Assembly (NCBI RefSeq): GCF_002846555.1
Contig: NZ_PJMS01000001.1
Span: 4,572,501-4,636,500, forward strand
Direction: 5' to 3'
Source: Aquimarina sp. MAR_2010_214
GTDB taxonomy: Bacteria; Bacteroidota; Bacteroidia; Flavobacteriales; Flavobacteriaceae
Length of the DNA: 64,000 bases
Position 1 is the stretch's first letter, and each line of letters begins with the position of its first letter. Position numbers and translations under genes: made by a program. Positions 52,804 through 62,174 of this stretch are shown piece after piece. The notes under the pieces were generated by a model, which was given only the letters and a program-made list of their open reading frames with translations, did not search any database and had not been told where the DNA came from.

Positions 52804-54345
52804 ATGGATTCAAAAATAAAAATAGTACAAGATAAAATTGCTCAGGCAAAATTGGGTGGTGGTGAGCAACGTATTGAAAAACAACATCAAAAGAAAAAAT
52901 TAACTGCCCGTGAGCGTGTAGCATATTTGCTTGATGAAGGTTCTTTTGAAGAAATTGGTATTTTGGTGACACACCGTACTACTGATTTTGGGATGGATAA
53001 AGAGATCTATTATGGAGATGGTGTCGTTACCGGATACGGAACTGTAAACGGACGATTAATCTATATTTTTGCTCAGGATTTCACCGTTTTTGGCGGTGCC
53101 TTATCAGAGACTCATGCCGAGAAAATCTGTAAAGTTATGGATATGGCTGTAAAAATGAGGGCACCAATTATTGGACTTAATGATTCTGGTGGTGCACGAA
53201 TCCAGGAAGGAGTTCGCTCTCTTGGTGGATATGCAGATATTTTTCATAAAAACGTACAAGCCTCTGGGGTGATCCCTCAGATTTCAGCTATTATGGGACC
53301 CTGCGCTGGTGGTGCTGTATATTCTCCGGCAATGACAGATTTTACCATGATGGTAGAAGATACCAGCTATATGTTTGTTACAGGACCTAATGTAGTGAAA
53401 ACAGTAACCAACGAAGAAGTAACATCAGAAGAATTAGGAGGTGCCAGTACCCATTCTACAAAATCGGGAGTAGCACATATTACTTCTGCCAATGATATAG
53501 AATGCCTGGAAGATGTAAAAAAACTACTAAGTTATCTGCCACAAAGTAATAAAGAACAACCCAAAAAATTAGAATACACTTTAACCGATGAGGTAAGAGA
53601 CAACCTCTCTTCTATTGTTCCTGATAACCCTAACAAACCTTATGATATGCATGAGGTAATCAGTGGGATTATCGATACAGACTCCTTCTATGAAATTCAT
53701 AAAGATTATGCCGAAAATATCATTGTAGGTTTTGCCCGTCTGGGCGGAAGAAGTATTGGGATTGTAGCCAATCAACCTCAATTCCTGGCTGGAGTTTTGG
53801 ATGTGAATAGCTCTAAAAAAGCAGCACGATTCACACGTTTCTGTGATTGCTTTAATATTCCTTTATTAGTATTGGTTGATGTTCCCGGATTCTTACCAGG
53901 AACCGATCAGGAATGGAACGGTATCATTGTACACGGAGCTAAATTGTTATATGCTTTAAGCGAAGCTACCGTACCTAAAGTAACAGTGATTACACGTAAA
54001 GCCTATGGTGGTGCCTATGATGTGATGAATTCTAAACATATTGGTGCTGATCTTAACTTTGCCTGGCCTTCTGCAGAAATTGCAGTAATGGGTGCCAAAG
54101 GTGCCAGTGAGATTATTTTTAGAAGAGAGATCAATGCAGCAGATGATCCAGCTGCAAAGCTTGCCGAAAAAGAAGCTGAGTATGCAGAGAAATTTGCTAA
54201 TCCATATCGAGCTGCACAACGTGGTTTTGTAGATGAGGTTATCTTACCAAAAAATACCCGAAGAAAACTAATTAAAGGATTTAGCATGCTCGAAAATAAA
54301 ATAGTTGAGCGTCCTGATCGAAAACATGGGAATATTCCTTTGTAG
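52804..54345 (+). CDS. Acyl-CoA carboxylase carboxyltransferase subunit (probably propionyl-CoA)
   Basis: Predicted 513 residues, ATG start. It transfers the carboxyl group from biotin to acyl-CoA. The crotonase-like N-domain shows [17 protein letters not shown] and [16 protein letters not shown], and the C-domain [37 protein letters not shown] and [18 protein letters not shown] fused alpha/beta transferase of this length is typical of propionyl-CoA carboxylase, and Bacteroidota use one in the methylmalonyl-CoA route. Acetyl-CoA as substrate cannot be excluded from sequence alone. A hairpin follows. Confidence 0.88.
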   Translation: MDSKIKIVQDKIAQAKLGGGEQRIEKQHQKKKLTARERVAYLLDEGSFEEIGILVTHRTTDFGMDKEIYYGDGVVTGYGTVNGRLIYIFAQDFTVFGGALSETHAEKICKVMDMAVKMRAPIIGLNDSGGARIQEGVRSLGGYADIFHKNVQASGVIPQISAIMGPCAGGAVYSPAMTDFTMMVEDTSYMFVTGPNVVKTVTNEEVTSEELGGASTHSTKSGVAHITSANDIECLEDVKKLLSYLPQSNKEQPKKLEYTLTDEVRDNLSSIVPDNPNKPYDMHEVISGIIDTDSFYEIHKDYAENIIVGFARLGGRSIGIVANQPQFLAGVLDVNSSKKAARFTRFCDCFNIPLLVLVDVPGFLPGTDQEWNGIIVHGAKLLYALSEATVPKVTVITRKAYGGAYDVMNSKHIGADLNFAWPSAEIAVMGAKGASEIIFRREINAADDPAAKLAEKEAEYAEKFANPYRAAQRGFVDEVILPKNTRRKLIKGFSMLENKIVERPDRKHGNIPL

Positions 54346-54361
54346 ATACATATACACAAAG

Positions 54362-54391
54362 CCCTCACAAATTTTAAAGACCTTGTGAGGG
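54362..54391 (+). terminator. Terminator of the carboxylase operon
   Basis: CCCTCACAA pairs with TTGTGAGGG around a 12-base loop, followed by TTCTGCTTTCC, a weak T-tract, 17 bases after the stop codon. Confidence 0.62.
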
Positions 54392-54482
54392 TTCTGCTTT
54401 CCATAATTTATTTTGAATATCAAATTTTAGATTTTACCTTGGTCAACAGAATTAATTTTTTAAATAGAATAGTTGCCCTACT

Positions 54483-54839
54483 ATGAGTAATCGAAAAACT
54501 ACCAAATATGCTATCTACGCAGTAGCCGTTTTATCCGCTGCCTTAATCAATGAGTATATCTTAAAATATGTAAAGAAACATATCGATCAACAGGGGTATC
54601 TTCTGGTATTAATAGATATGCTCGTTATCGTTTTAATTTTTGCACCCGCTTTTGCCTTGGTTACTAATTATGCAAAAAAAATATCCAAGGTATATCTTAA
54701 GACTTCTAAAAAGATTTCAAGCAGAAATAATGGAATCTTGTTAGGGTTTATAGTTGCCATACTTATTTTGTTCATCCTCTATGCAAATCTTAGACATAAT
54801 ATCAATGTAATTCATGATTTAAAATCTTTAATTCCTTAG
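54483..54839 (+). CDS. Small membrane protein of unknown function
   Basis: Predicted 118 residues, ATG start. Three hydrophobic segments lie at about residues 11-28, 40-62 and 85-103, with basic loops between (KKISKVYLKTSKKISSRNNG). This fits an integral inner-membrane protein with the positive loop inside. I do not recognise the family. It stands alone after the carboxylase terminator and before the arginine cluster, which is read the other way. Confidence 0.62.
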   Translation: MSNRKTTKYAIYAVAVLSAALINEYILKYVKKHIDQQGYLLVLIDMLVIVLIFAPAFALVTNYAKKISKVYLKTSKKISSRNNGILLGFIVAILILFILYANLRHNINVIHDLKSLIP

Positions 54840-54878
54840 TAAAAACTACTTTTTACAACATAACCTTATACATAAATA

Positions 54879-54907
54879 CCCCCAGTGGTTAACAACTCCT
54901 CTGGGGG
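54879..54907. terminator. G/C-rich hairpin between convergent genes
   Basis: CCCCCAG pairs with CTGGGGG around a 15-base loop. It lies between the small membrane protein (plus) and argH (minus). On the minus strand TATTTATG follows, a modest T-rich tail, so it may serve both sides. Confidence 0.55.
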
Positions 54908-55096
54908 CCTAGGCTGAAGCGAAAAAATCAAACTAACTCAACTTACACTCAATTAAATATACTTCAGCTTCTCTTCATATTATTAAGATAAATCTTTTTA
55001 TTAACTTTTTCAATATTTTATTTAAGAATTCTAAACTAACTCTATAGAGTGACTTATATTCCAATTTTACTGGCCTGTTTTGCAAACATTGTTCCT

Positions 55097-56374
55097 TTAC
55101 ACCTCTTCTAATTTCTTTTTTATTTTATTAAGACATAAATTATTAATACTACCACTATGACTATGTTTTGTATTCTTTTCAGGCTCATAACATCCATTCT
55201 CTATATCCACTCCAATTTTCACATAAGCATCTCTAAACGACATACCTTGCATCACTAGTTCATTTAATGTATCTACGCTAAACAGGTAATCATATTTATC
55301 GTCATCCAAAATATTTTTGTTCACCTTTATATTTTTAAGTGCATAAATAGTCATCTCCAGAGATGCTTTTAAATCCTGAATAGCAGGTACAATTCCTTCT
55401 TTAAGCAATTGTAAATCCCTGTGATATCCACTTGGCAAATTATTGGTTAACAAATTTAATTCGTAAGGCAATGCCTGAATTTTATTACATTTCCCTCTTA
55501 TTAATTCAAAGACGTCTGGATTTTTCTTATGTGGCATAATACTAGACCCTGTAGTAAATTCTGAAGGAATACTCATAAAATCAAAATTCTGACTCATATA
55601 CAAGCATACATCCATTGCTAATTTAGATAAAGTTGCAGCCACACTACTCATAGCAAAAGCTGTAGATTTTTCAGATTTCCCTCTACTCATTTGTGCTGCT
55701 ACTACATTATATTTTAGGGTTTCAAAACCTAATTCTTTTGTTGTAAATTCTCTATCTATGGGAAATGAACTACCATACCCTGCAGCACTTCCTAGTGGGT
55801 TTTGATCAACAACTTTTAGTGCCGCATTTACAAAATATAAATCATCTACAAAACTTTCTGCGTAAGCAGAAAACCAAAGTCCAAAAGAAGAAGGCATAGC
55901 AATCTGCATATGTGTATATCCAGGAAGTAATACATCCTTATACGTATCTGCACTGATTAGTAAATTCTGAGATAATTCATTAACAAGAGATTTAATTTGA
56001 AGTAATTCATCCTTCATATATAGATGCATTGCTACCAACACCTGATCATTACGTGATCTAGCGGTATGGATACGCTTGCCTGCATCCCCTATTCGTTGAG
56101 TTAATTCATACTCAATTTTAGAATGTATATCCTCAAATTGGTCTTCTATCACAAAAATTCCCTTTTCTATTTCCTCCTCCAATATATTCAATTCTTTTTC
56201 AATTTCAGAAATTTCTTGATCAGAAAGTAAATCAATCTTATGCAACATCCTAGCATGAACCAATGTTGCTTGTACATCATACTTGGCAATTACCATATCC
56301 AATTGCCTGTCATTACCGACTGTAAACCTATCTATCTTTTGATCTGTTGGTAATCCTTTATCCCAAAGTTTCAT
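55097..56374 (-). CDS. argH: Argininosuccinate lyase
   Basis: Predicted 425 residues, ATG start. Final step of arginine synthesis, splitting argininosuccinate to arginine and fumarate. Family landmarks are KLWDKGLPTDQKIDRF at the N-terminus, HTARSRNDQVLVAMHLY, GYTHMQIAMPSSFGLWF and the signature SSIMPHKKNPDVFELIRGK containing the catalytic serine loop. The length is slightly below the usual 450-460. It is the last gene of the arginine operon, 25 bases after the acylcitrulline deacylase gene. Confidence 0.95.
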   Translation of the reverse strand: MKLWDKGLPTDQKIDRFTVGNDRQLDMVIAKYDVQATLVHARMLHKIDLLSDQEISEIEKELNILEEEIEKGIFVIEDQFEDIHSKIEYELTQRIGDAGKRIHTARSRNDQVLVAMHLYMKDELLQIKSLVNELSQNLLISADTYKDVLLPGYTHMQIAMPSSFGLWFSAYAESFVDDLYFVNAALKVVDQNPLGSAAGYGSSFPIDREFTTKELGFETLKYNVVAAQMSRGKSEKSTAFAMSSVAATLSKLAMDVCLYMSQNFDFMSIPSEFTTGSSIMPHKKNPDVFELIRGKCNKIQALPYELNLLTNNLPSGYHRDLQLLKEGIVPAIQDLKASLEMTIYALKNIKVNKNILDDDKYDYLFSVDTLNELVMQGMSFRDAYVKIGVDIENGCYEPEKNTKHSHSGSINNLCLNKIKKKLEEV

Positions 56375-56399
56375 TAGTTCTTTTTTTTATTAAAGTGAG

Positions 56400-57461
56400 T
56401 TAAACTATGCCTTCTAAAATTTTTATATATAATTTGATTCCTTCTTTGATCTCATCTATATAAATAAACTCATTTGCAGAATGTGATCTGGTTGAATCTC
56501 CCGGTCCGAGTTTTAATGAAGGACAACTCAACACCGATTGATCAGATAATGTCGGTGATCCATATGTACTCCTTCCTAATGCAATTCCGGATTGTACAAT
56601 AGGATGATCTACAGCAATTGATGAAGATCCTAAATCCAGGGATCTGGGTGTTACCTCTGCACACTGAGGCATTTGTTTTTTTATAATTCCAAGAATTTCT
56701 TCATTTTCATATTTATCATTCACTCGTATATCCACTACCAGATCACAGCTTGCTGGTACCACATTGTGCTGTTTCCCAGCATTGATCTGTGTAACTGTAG
56801 TTTTTACTTTACCCAAGGTCTCTGATGTTTTTTCAAATTCATATGTTTTAAACCATTGTATCACTTGCAAGGCATTATAAATTGCATTATCCTCATTAGG
56901 ATGAGCAGCATGGCTAGCTGTTCCTTTTGCCGATACATCTAATACCAACAAGCCTTTTTCTGCAACGGCCAATTGCATTAATGTTGGCTCTCCGACAATA
57001 CCAAATGCTACATTCTTAAGGTATTGTAATACGCTTTTTAATCCCAAAGGACCACTACTCTCTTCTTCTGCAGAAGCGACAATAACAAAATTGTATTTTA
57101 ATTCTTCTGTAGCATAGAAATAAGTAAATGTAGCTAACAAGGAAACCAGGCAACCACCTGCATCATTACTTCCTAAACCAAATAGTTTTCCATCTTCTAC
57201 AAAAGCTTTAAATGGATCATTCGTATAGTTTCCATTTGGTTTTACCGTATCATGATGAGAGTTTAATAAAATAGTGCGTTTCGACTCGTCAAAATGTTTA
57301 TTATAGGCCCATATGTTATTGTTCTCCCTCTCAAAAGGAATATTATTTTGGAGGAACCAATTCTCGATCAATTGAGCTGTTTTTTCCTCTTCTGAAGAGA
57401 AAGATGGTGTTTCTATTAGATGATGTAAAAGCTCAATCGCTTGACGTGTTAGTTTTTCCAT
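56400..57461 (-). CDS. argE': M20 peptidase-family deacylase, N-acylcitrulline type (ArgE')
   Basis: Predicted 353 residues, ATG start. M20 metallopeptidase family, related to ArgE/DapE. The metal ligands are seen in LNSHHDTVKPNG, FGLGSNDAGGCL, ASAEEESSGPLGL, the Glu pair being general base and ligand, and GPGDSTRSHSANEF near the C-terminus. Because an N-acylornithine carbamoyltransferase is encoded in the same operon, its substrate should be N-acyl-citrulline, not N-acylornithine. It is followed after 25 bases by argH, which would follow in the pathway once argG has acted. Confidence 0.85.
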   Translation of the reverse strand: MEKLTRQAIELLHHLIETPSFSSEEEKTAQLIENWFLQNNIPFERENNNIWAYNKHFDESKRTILLNSHHDTVKPNGNYTNDPFKAFVEDGKLFGLGSNDAGGCLVSLLATFTYFYATEELKYNFVIVASAEEESSGPLGLKSVLQYLKNVAFGIVGEPTLMQLAVAEKGLLVLDVSAKGTASHAAHPNEDNAIYNALQVIQWFKTYEFEKTSETLGKVKTTVTQINAGKQHNVVPASCDLVVDIRVNDKYENEEILGIIKKQMPQCAEVTPRSLDLGSSSIAVDHPIVQSGIALGRSTYGSPTLSDQSVLSCPSLKLGPGDSTRSHSANEFIYIDEIKEGIKLYIKILEGIV

Positions 57462-57467
57462 TGTTAT

Positions 57468-58247
57468 TTATAGACTTAAAGTCGTATGTTTAGTTGTATT
57501 ATCCTTTATAAAATCTGCATTAGCGATATGTACTTTACTTACTTTATTTTGTAAAGCATCAAAGCAATTTTGAAGTTTTGGAAGCATTCCTTCCGTGATT
57601 ATTTGTGTATCCCTTAACTCTTCATATTTTTCTAAATTAATATGCTCGATCACAGAATCTTTATCTTCTATATTTTCAAGAACACCTTTTAATTCAAAAC
57701 AATAAAATAATGACACTTCATAATCAGTACTCATTTCAGAAGCTATTTCTGAAGCTATAGTATCTGCATTTGTATTAAACAATTGCCCATGACTATTATG
57801 GGTAACGGCACAAAAAACAGGTGTAATCTCTTGATCCAAAAATGTTTTTATGATGTTACCATTTACCTTAACTACATCACCTACATATCCATAATCAACA
57901 AATTGAACAGGTCTTTTCTTTGCAAGAATCACATTTGCATCTGCTCCTGTCAACCCCAAAGCATTACAACTGCGATGCTGCAAACCAGCAACGATGGTCT
58001 TATTTAATAATCCGGCATAAGTCATCACAACAATATCCAGATTCTCTACAGAAGTAATTCTTCGACCATCGATCATTTCGGTCTTTACTCCCAATTGAGC
58101 TGCAAGCCGAGTAGCAGATTTTCCTCCACCGTGAACCAAAATCTTTGGACCTTCTATTTTAGAAAAACCTTCTAAGAAAGAAGTCAATGCTGCTGGATCT
58201 TCTATTATATTTCCGCCAATCTTGGCTACCAATAATCTTTTTTTCAT
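57468..58247 (-). CDS. argB: N-acylglutamate kinase
   Basis: Predicted 259 residues. A TTG at 58265 lies in frame, but the ATG at 58247 gives the usual start MKKRLLVAKIGGNI and is preferred. Kinase landmarks are KILVHGGGKSATRLAAQLG and FNTNADTIASEIASEMSTD, for acylglutamate and ATP binding. It phosphorylates N-acetyl- or N-succinylglutamate, the second step of the pathway. The start lies four bases after the argF' stop, and six bases separate it from argE'. Confidence 0.93.
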   Translation of the reverse strand: MKKRLLVAKIGGNIIEDPAALTSFLEGFSKIEGPKILVHGGGKSATRLAAQLGVKTEMIDGRRITSVENLDIVVMTYAGLLNKTIVAGLQHRSCNALGLTGADANVILAKKRPVQFVDYGYVGDVVKVNGNIIKTFLDQEITPVFCAVTHNSHGQLFNTNADTIASEIASEMSTDYEVSLFYCFELKGVLENIEDKDSVIEHINLEKYEELRDTQIITEGMLPKLQNCFDALQNKVSKVHIANADFIKDNTTKHTTLSL

Positions 58248-58251
58248 CGCG

Positions 58252-59208
58252 TTACGATTTTTCAAGTATTTTCTTTAAGACCAACTGGGCTGCATATGTT
58301 CTATTATTTGCTTGTTCGATAACAATAGAATTTATGCTATCTAGTACTACATCATCTACAACAACATTTCTCCTTACCGGTAAGCAGTGCATAAATTTAG
58401 CGTCATTGGTTAATTTCATTTTTTTGTTTGTGATTTTCCAGGAAGGATCATCATTTATGACTTTACCGTACTCTTTATAAGCACTCCAGTTTTTCACATA
58501 CACAAAATCGGCATCTTTTAGTGCATTTTCCTGGTTGTAATCAATGGGCACCTGTTTAGTAATCTGACTGGCTAACTCAAATCCCACAGGATGGGTAATT
58601 ACAAAATCTGCGTCCATACGTTGTATCATCTCTACAAAAGAATTAGCAACTGCCTGTGGTAAGGCTTTTGGATGCGGTGCCCATGATAGTACAACCTTTG
58701 GTTTGTTTGTTTTTTTATATTCGATTATCGTTATGGCATCTGTTAATGCTTGTAATGGATGTCTCGTAGCACTTTCCATATTGATAACTGGTATTGAAGC
58801 ATAACTCATAAAACCATGAAGTACTTTTTCGCTGTAGTCATCATCTCTATCTTCCAGCTTTGCAAAAGCTCGTACTCCCAGTATATCGCAATATTGAGAA
58901 ACTACCTGAGCTGCTTCTTTTACATGTTCAGAATTTCCCTGATCCATTATGGTTCCGTCTCCATACTCAAGTGACCAGCCTTCTCCTGTAAAATTCATGA
59001 CCATGACATTCATTCCCAGGTTTAATGCGGCTTTCTGGGTACTCAAACGTGTACGAAGACTTGGATTAAAGAACAACAAGCCTATCGTCTTATCTTTACC
59101 CAAAGTCTTATTGGATAAAGGATTTTTCTTTATCGCTATAGCTTCTTCTACCCAACCGGGTAAAGAATCTATATCTTGTATTGAAAAGTAATTATTCATT
59201 TTTACCAT
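58252..59208 (-). CDS. argF': N-acylornithine carbamoyltransferase (ArgF'), likely succinyl type
   Basis: Predicted 318 residues; ATG at 59208 or 59199. Carbamoyl-phosphate binding is shown by FFNPSLRTRLSTQKAAL and HPLQALTDA, with HCLPVRRNVVVDD near the C-terminus. This variant fits the AOTCase/SOTCase group and not ordinary ornithine carbamoyltransferase. Published work names Glu92 in the Xanthomonas enzyme as the residue choosing acetyl- over succinylornithine; replacing it by Ser, Pro, Val or Ala gives the succinyl enzyme. By my by-eye alignment the matching residue here is Ser93 (GNSEHV), which predicts N-succinylornithine. The gene abuts argD directly. Confidence 0.9.
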   Translation of the reverse strand: MVKMNNYFSIQDIDSLPGWVEEAIAIKKNPLSNKTLGKDKTIGLLFFNPSLRTRLSTQKAALNLGMNVMVMNFTGEGWSLEYGDGTIMDQGNSEHVKEAAQVVSQYCDILGVRAFAKLEDRDDDYSEKVLHGFMSYASIPVINMESATRHPLQALTDAITIIEYKKTNKPKVVLSWAPHPKALPQAVANSFVEMIQRMDADFVITHPVGFELASQITKQVPIDYNQENALKDADFVYVKNWSAYKEYGKVINDDPSWKITNKKMKLTNDAKFMHCLPVRRNVVVDDVVLDSINSIVIEQANNRTYAAQLVLKKILEKS

Positions 59209-60351
59209 TTAAATTATTGGCTTTTCTACCAATACACTTTGTAATGCTTTTATAAATTGATCTATCTGCTTTTTACCAATGGTTAATGGAGGAAGAATTC
59301 TCAATAGCTTTTTATTCATTGCTCCTCCTGTAAAAATATGTTCCTCATAGATCAGTCTTTTTCTAAGTTCGCTAACTTCAAAATCAAACTCTAATCCTAA
59401 CATTAGGCCTTTTCCTTTCACCTTTTGCACTCCAGGAAGTTGGTGTGCTTTCGACTCAAAATATGCTCCGGTTATTCTTGCATTATCAATAAGGTTTTCG
59501 GTTTCAATTACTTCAAGAACCGATAATGCTGCAACGCAAGCCAGGTGATTACCTCCAAAAGTGGTTCCCAGCATCCCATAATCGGGTTTTATATGTGGGG
59601 CAATTAATATACCCCCTATCGGAAAACCATTACCCATACCTTTTGCTATAGAAATAATATCTGGTGTTATCCCATGATATTGATGTGCAAAAAAATTACC
59701 ACTCCTGCCATAACCAGACTGTACTTCATCAACAATTAAAACAGCACCAAACTCATGACATAGGGTTTCTAAAGTTGTAAAAAAAGCAGTAGTCCCTTCG
59801 TCTAGTCCTCCTACTCCTTGTATAGGCTCTATAATCACAGCACACACGTCACCTTTCTCTAATTCAGCTCTTACGAGTTCAATTTGGTTTAACGGCAAAA
59901 AAGTGACGTTTTGCTGAGTATTTAATGGTGAATTGATCTTAGCATTATCTGTTGCAGCTACAGCTGCGGATGTTCGCCCGTGAAAACCGTTATGAAATGC
60001 TATCACTCTTGATTTTCCTGTATAAAAAGAAGCTAATTTCAGTGCATTTTCATTGGCTTCGGCACCAGAATTACATAAAAACAGCTGATAATCATCATAC
60101 CCTGATAATGCTCCAAGTTTTTCTGCCAATTTAGTTTGCAAGCTGTTTTGAACAGCATTAGAATAAAAGCCTATTTTCTCTATCTGTTCTTTTATTTTTT
60201 TTACATAATGAGGATGAGAATGTCCTATTGAAATCACAGCATGTCCTCCGTACATATCCAAATATTCTGTTCCATTTTTATCCACAACGGTAGCGTCATA
60301 AGCTTTTACAGGCTCTACATCATATAAAGGGTATACATCAAATAGTTTCAT
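59209..60351 (-). CDS. argD: N-acylornithine aminotransferase
   Basis: Predicted 380 residues. The in-frame TTG at 60360 is rejected in favour of ATG 60351 (MKLFDVYPLYDVEPVKA). Class III PLP aminotransferase: GGHAVISIGHSHPHYV, CNSGAEANENALKLA, AFHNGFHGRTSAAVA, VDEVQSGYGRSG and the PLP lysine in SIAKGMGNGFPIG. It makes N-acylornithine from the semialdehyde produced by ArgC. Proteins of this family also act in lysine or succinylornithine routes. It lies nine bases after proC and touches argF'. Confidence 0.93.
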   Translation of the reverse strand: MKLFDVYPLYDVEPVKAYDATVVDKNGTEYLDMYGGHAVISIGHSHPHYVKKIKEQIEKIGFYSNAVQNSLQTKLAEKLGALSGYDDYQLFLCNSGAEANENALKLASFYTGKSRVIAFHNGFHGRTSAAVAATDNAKINSPLNTQQNVTFLPLNQIELVRAELEKGDVCAVIIEPIQGVGGLDEGTTAFFTTLETLCHEFGAVLIVDEVQSGYGRSGNFFAHQYHGITPDIISIAKGMGNGFPIGGILIAPHIKPDYGMLGTTFGGNHLACVAALSVLEVIETENLIDNARITGAYFESKAHQLPGVQKVKGKGLMLGLEFDFEVSELRKRLIYEEHIFTGGAMNKKLLRILPPLTIGKKQIDQFIKALQSVLVEKPII

Positions 60352-60360
60352 ACTAATCAA

Positions 60361-61155
60361 TTATTTAATTGTATTTATTTTTTCATAAGAAGCCATCACT
60401 CCTTTTATTACCGATGAGCTTAAACCTTGATGCTCCATCTCATTAAGGCCTTCTATAGTACATCCCTGAGGTGTTGTCACTTTATCGATTTCACGTTCGG
60501 GATGAGTTCCATTCTCTGCGACTAATGTTGCGGCTCCTATTGCGGTTTGCACAGCGATGATTTGGGCCTCATGAGGGTGAAACCCCATTTGAATCCCTCC
60601 TTGTATCATAGCTCTTAAAAACCTAAGAAAAAAGGCTATTCCACTTGCTCCTAAAACCGTAGCGGCCTGCATTAGACGTTCTTCTATAACAAGCGTTTTA
60701 CCAATAGTATCAAACATTTTTTGCACTGTAGTTAATTCTTCTTTTACATCTTCATTAGCAGCAATACAGGTCATTGATAGTTTTTTGGCAGCCCCTGTAT
60801 TTGGCATTACTCGTACTACTTTATTATTTGGAATTACTTCGTTGATTTCGGCAATTGACGTACCGGTTACAGTAGAAATCAATATTTGATCTGTTGTTAC
60901 TTCATTTTTTATTCCCTGTAAAACAACATCCAACTGTCTTGGTTGTACACAAAGAATTATCCATTTTACATTTTTTATGGATGCTACGATATTTTGCGAT
61001 GTAGATACACCTAGTTTTTCTTCAACCTCTTTCAGGTTATATTTTGACTTATCTACTACTGTAATATCAGCAGCTTCAAACAAATCACTATTAACCAATC
61101 CAGAAATTATTGATTTGCCTAAGTTTCCTCCTCCTATAATTGTTATTGTGTTCAT
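60361..61155 (-). CDS. proC: Pyrroline-5-carboxylate reductase
   Basis: Predicted 264 residues, ATG start. Rossmann motif IIGGGNLGKSIISGL at the N-terminus, VVRVMPNTGA in the middle, and the C-terminal dimerisation region GASGIAFFLRFLRAMIQGG and VTTPQGCTIEGLNEMEHQG. It reduces pyrroline-5-carboxylate to proline. Its place inside an arginine operon between argC and argD is seen in Flavobacteriia and ties proline and arginine supply together, both coming from glutamate semialdehyde chemistry. Confidence 0.95.
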   Translation of the reverse strand: MNTITIIGGGNLGKSIISGLVNSDLFEAADITVVDKSKYNLKEVEEKLGVSTSQNIVASIKNVKWIILCVQPRQLDVVLQGIKNEVTTDQILISTVTGTSIAEINEVIPNNKVVRVMPNTGAAKKLSMTCIAANEDVKEELTTVQKMFDTIGKTLVIEERLMQAATVLGASGIAFFLRFLRAMIQGGIQMGFHPHEAQIIAVQTAIGAATLVAENGTHPEREIDKVTTPQGCTIEGLNEMEHQGLSSSVIKGVMASYEKINTIK

Positions 61156-61196
61156 ATTATTTTTTTATACTTTTATTTCAATATGAAATCCTTTTA

Positions 61197-62174
61197 CTAA
61201 AACGCACTTGCCTTTAATTCTAATCCTGTTTTCTCTTTTAATCCCAACATTAAATTCATATTATGAATGGCTTGTCCAGATGCTCCTTTAATCAAGTTAT
61301 CGATTACTGACGTGATAAGTAACATCCCATTTTTCTTACTAATGTGTAGTATACATTTATTCGTGTTTACTACTTGTTTCAAATGAATTTCTTCATCAGA
61401 AATCACAGTAAACTCAGCCTTTTTATAATACGATCTATACAGTTCTTTTGCTTCTTCTTCGCTGCCTTTATATTCTGTATACATAGTAGCATAAATTCCT
61501 TTACTAAAATTTCCTCTATTAGGAATAAAGAAAACCGGAACTTCAAAATCATTTTGTTCTTGTTTAAGACTTTGTTTAATCTCTCCCAAGTGCTGATGCG
61601 AGAATACTTTATAACTAGAAAAATTATTATCTCTCCAGCTAAAATGAGTGGTTCCTCCTGGTATCACGCCTGCTCCTGTGCTTCCTGTAGTAGCATTAAT
61701 ATGTATTGTATCCTTAAGTTTACCTGCAAAAGCCAATGGTAATAACCCTAACTGAATGGCAGTAGCAAAACATCCTGGATTTGCAATGTTCTTTGCTGAT
61801 CTAATCTTCTCTTTTTCTAATTCTGGCAAACCGTATACAAAATCTCTTCCCAGAAATTTCTGGTCATCATTCAATCTAAAATCATTTCCCAAATCAATTA
61901 CTTTAGTCATTTTTGAAAACGTATTGGTTTCTAAAAATGATCTTGATCTACCATGCCCCAGACACAAAAACAATACATCGACATTTGGATTTATAGTATC
62001 TGTGAACTTAAGATCTATTTCTCCTATCAAATCAGGATGTTGTTTATGAATCAATACACCTGCATTTGTTGTGCTATAGACAAAATCCAGCTTTACTTCT
62101 GGGTGATGAACTAACAGCCTTAACAGTTCTCCAGCTGTATATCCTGATCCTCCTATTATTCCTACTTGTATCAT
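61197..62174 (-). CDS. argC: N-acyl-gamma-glutamyl-phosphate reductase
   Basis: Predicted 325 residues, ATG start overlapping the argG stop by four bases (ATGA). IIGGSGYTAGELLRLLVHHP binds NADP, and the catalytic cysteine lies in ANPGCFATAIQLGLLPLA. TGSTGAGVIPGGTTHFSWR and SHQHLGEIKQSL follow. It reduces the acyl-phosphate made by ArgB to the semialdehyde used by ArgD. The length is typical of the short type. Confidence 0.94.
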   Translation of the reverse strand: MIQVGIIGGSGYTAGELLRLLVHHPEVKLDFVYSTTNAGVLIHKQHPDLIGEIDLKFTDTINPNVDVLFLCLGHGRSRSFLETNTFSKMTKVIDLGNDFRLNDDQKFLGRDFVYGLPELEKEKIRSAKNIANPGCFATAIQLGLLPLAFAGKLKDTIHINATTGSTGAGVIPGGTTHFSWRDNNFSSYKVFSHQHLGEIKQSLKQEQNDFEVPVFFIPNRGNFSKGIYATMYTEYKGSEEEAKELYRSYYKKAEFTVISDEEIHLKQVVNTNKCILHISKKNGMLLITSVIDNLIKGASGQAIHNMNLMLGLKEKTGLELKASAF

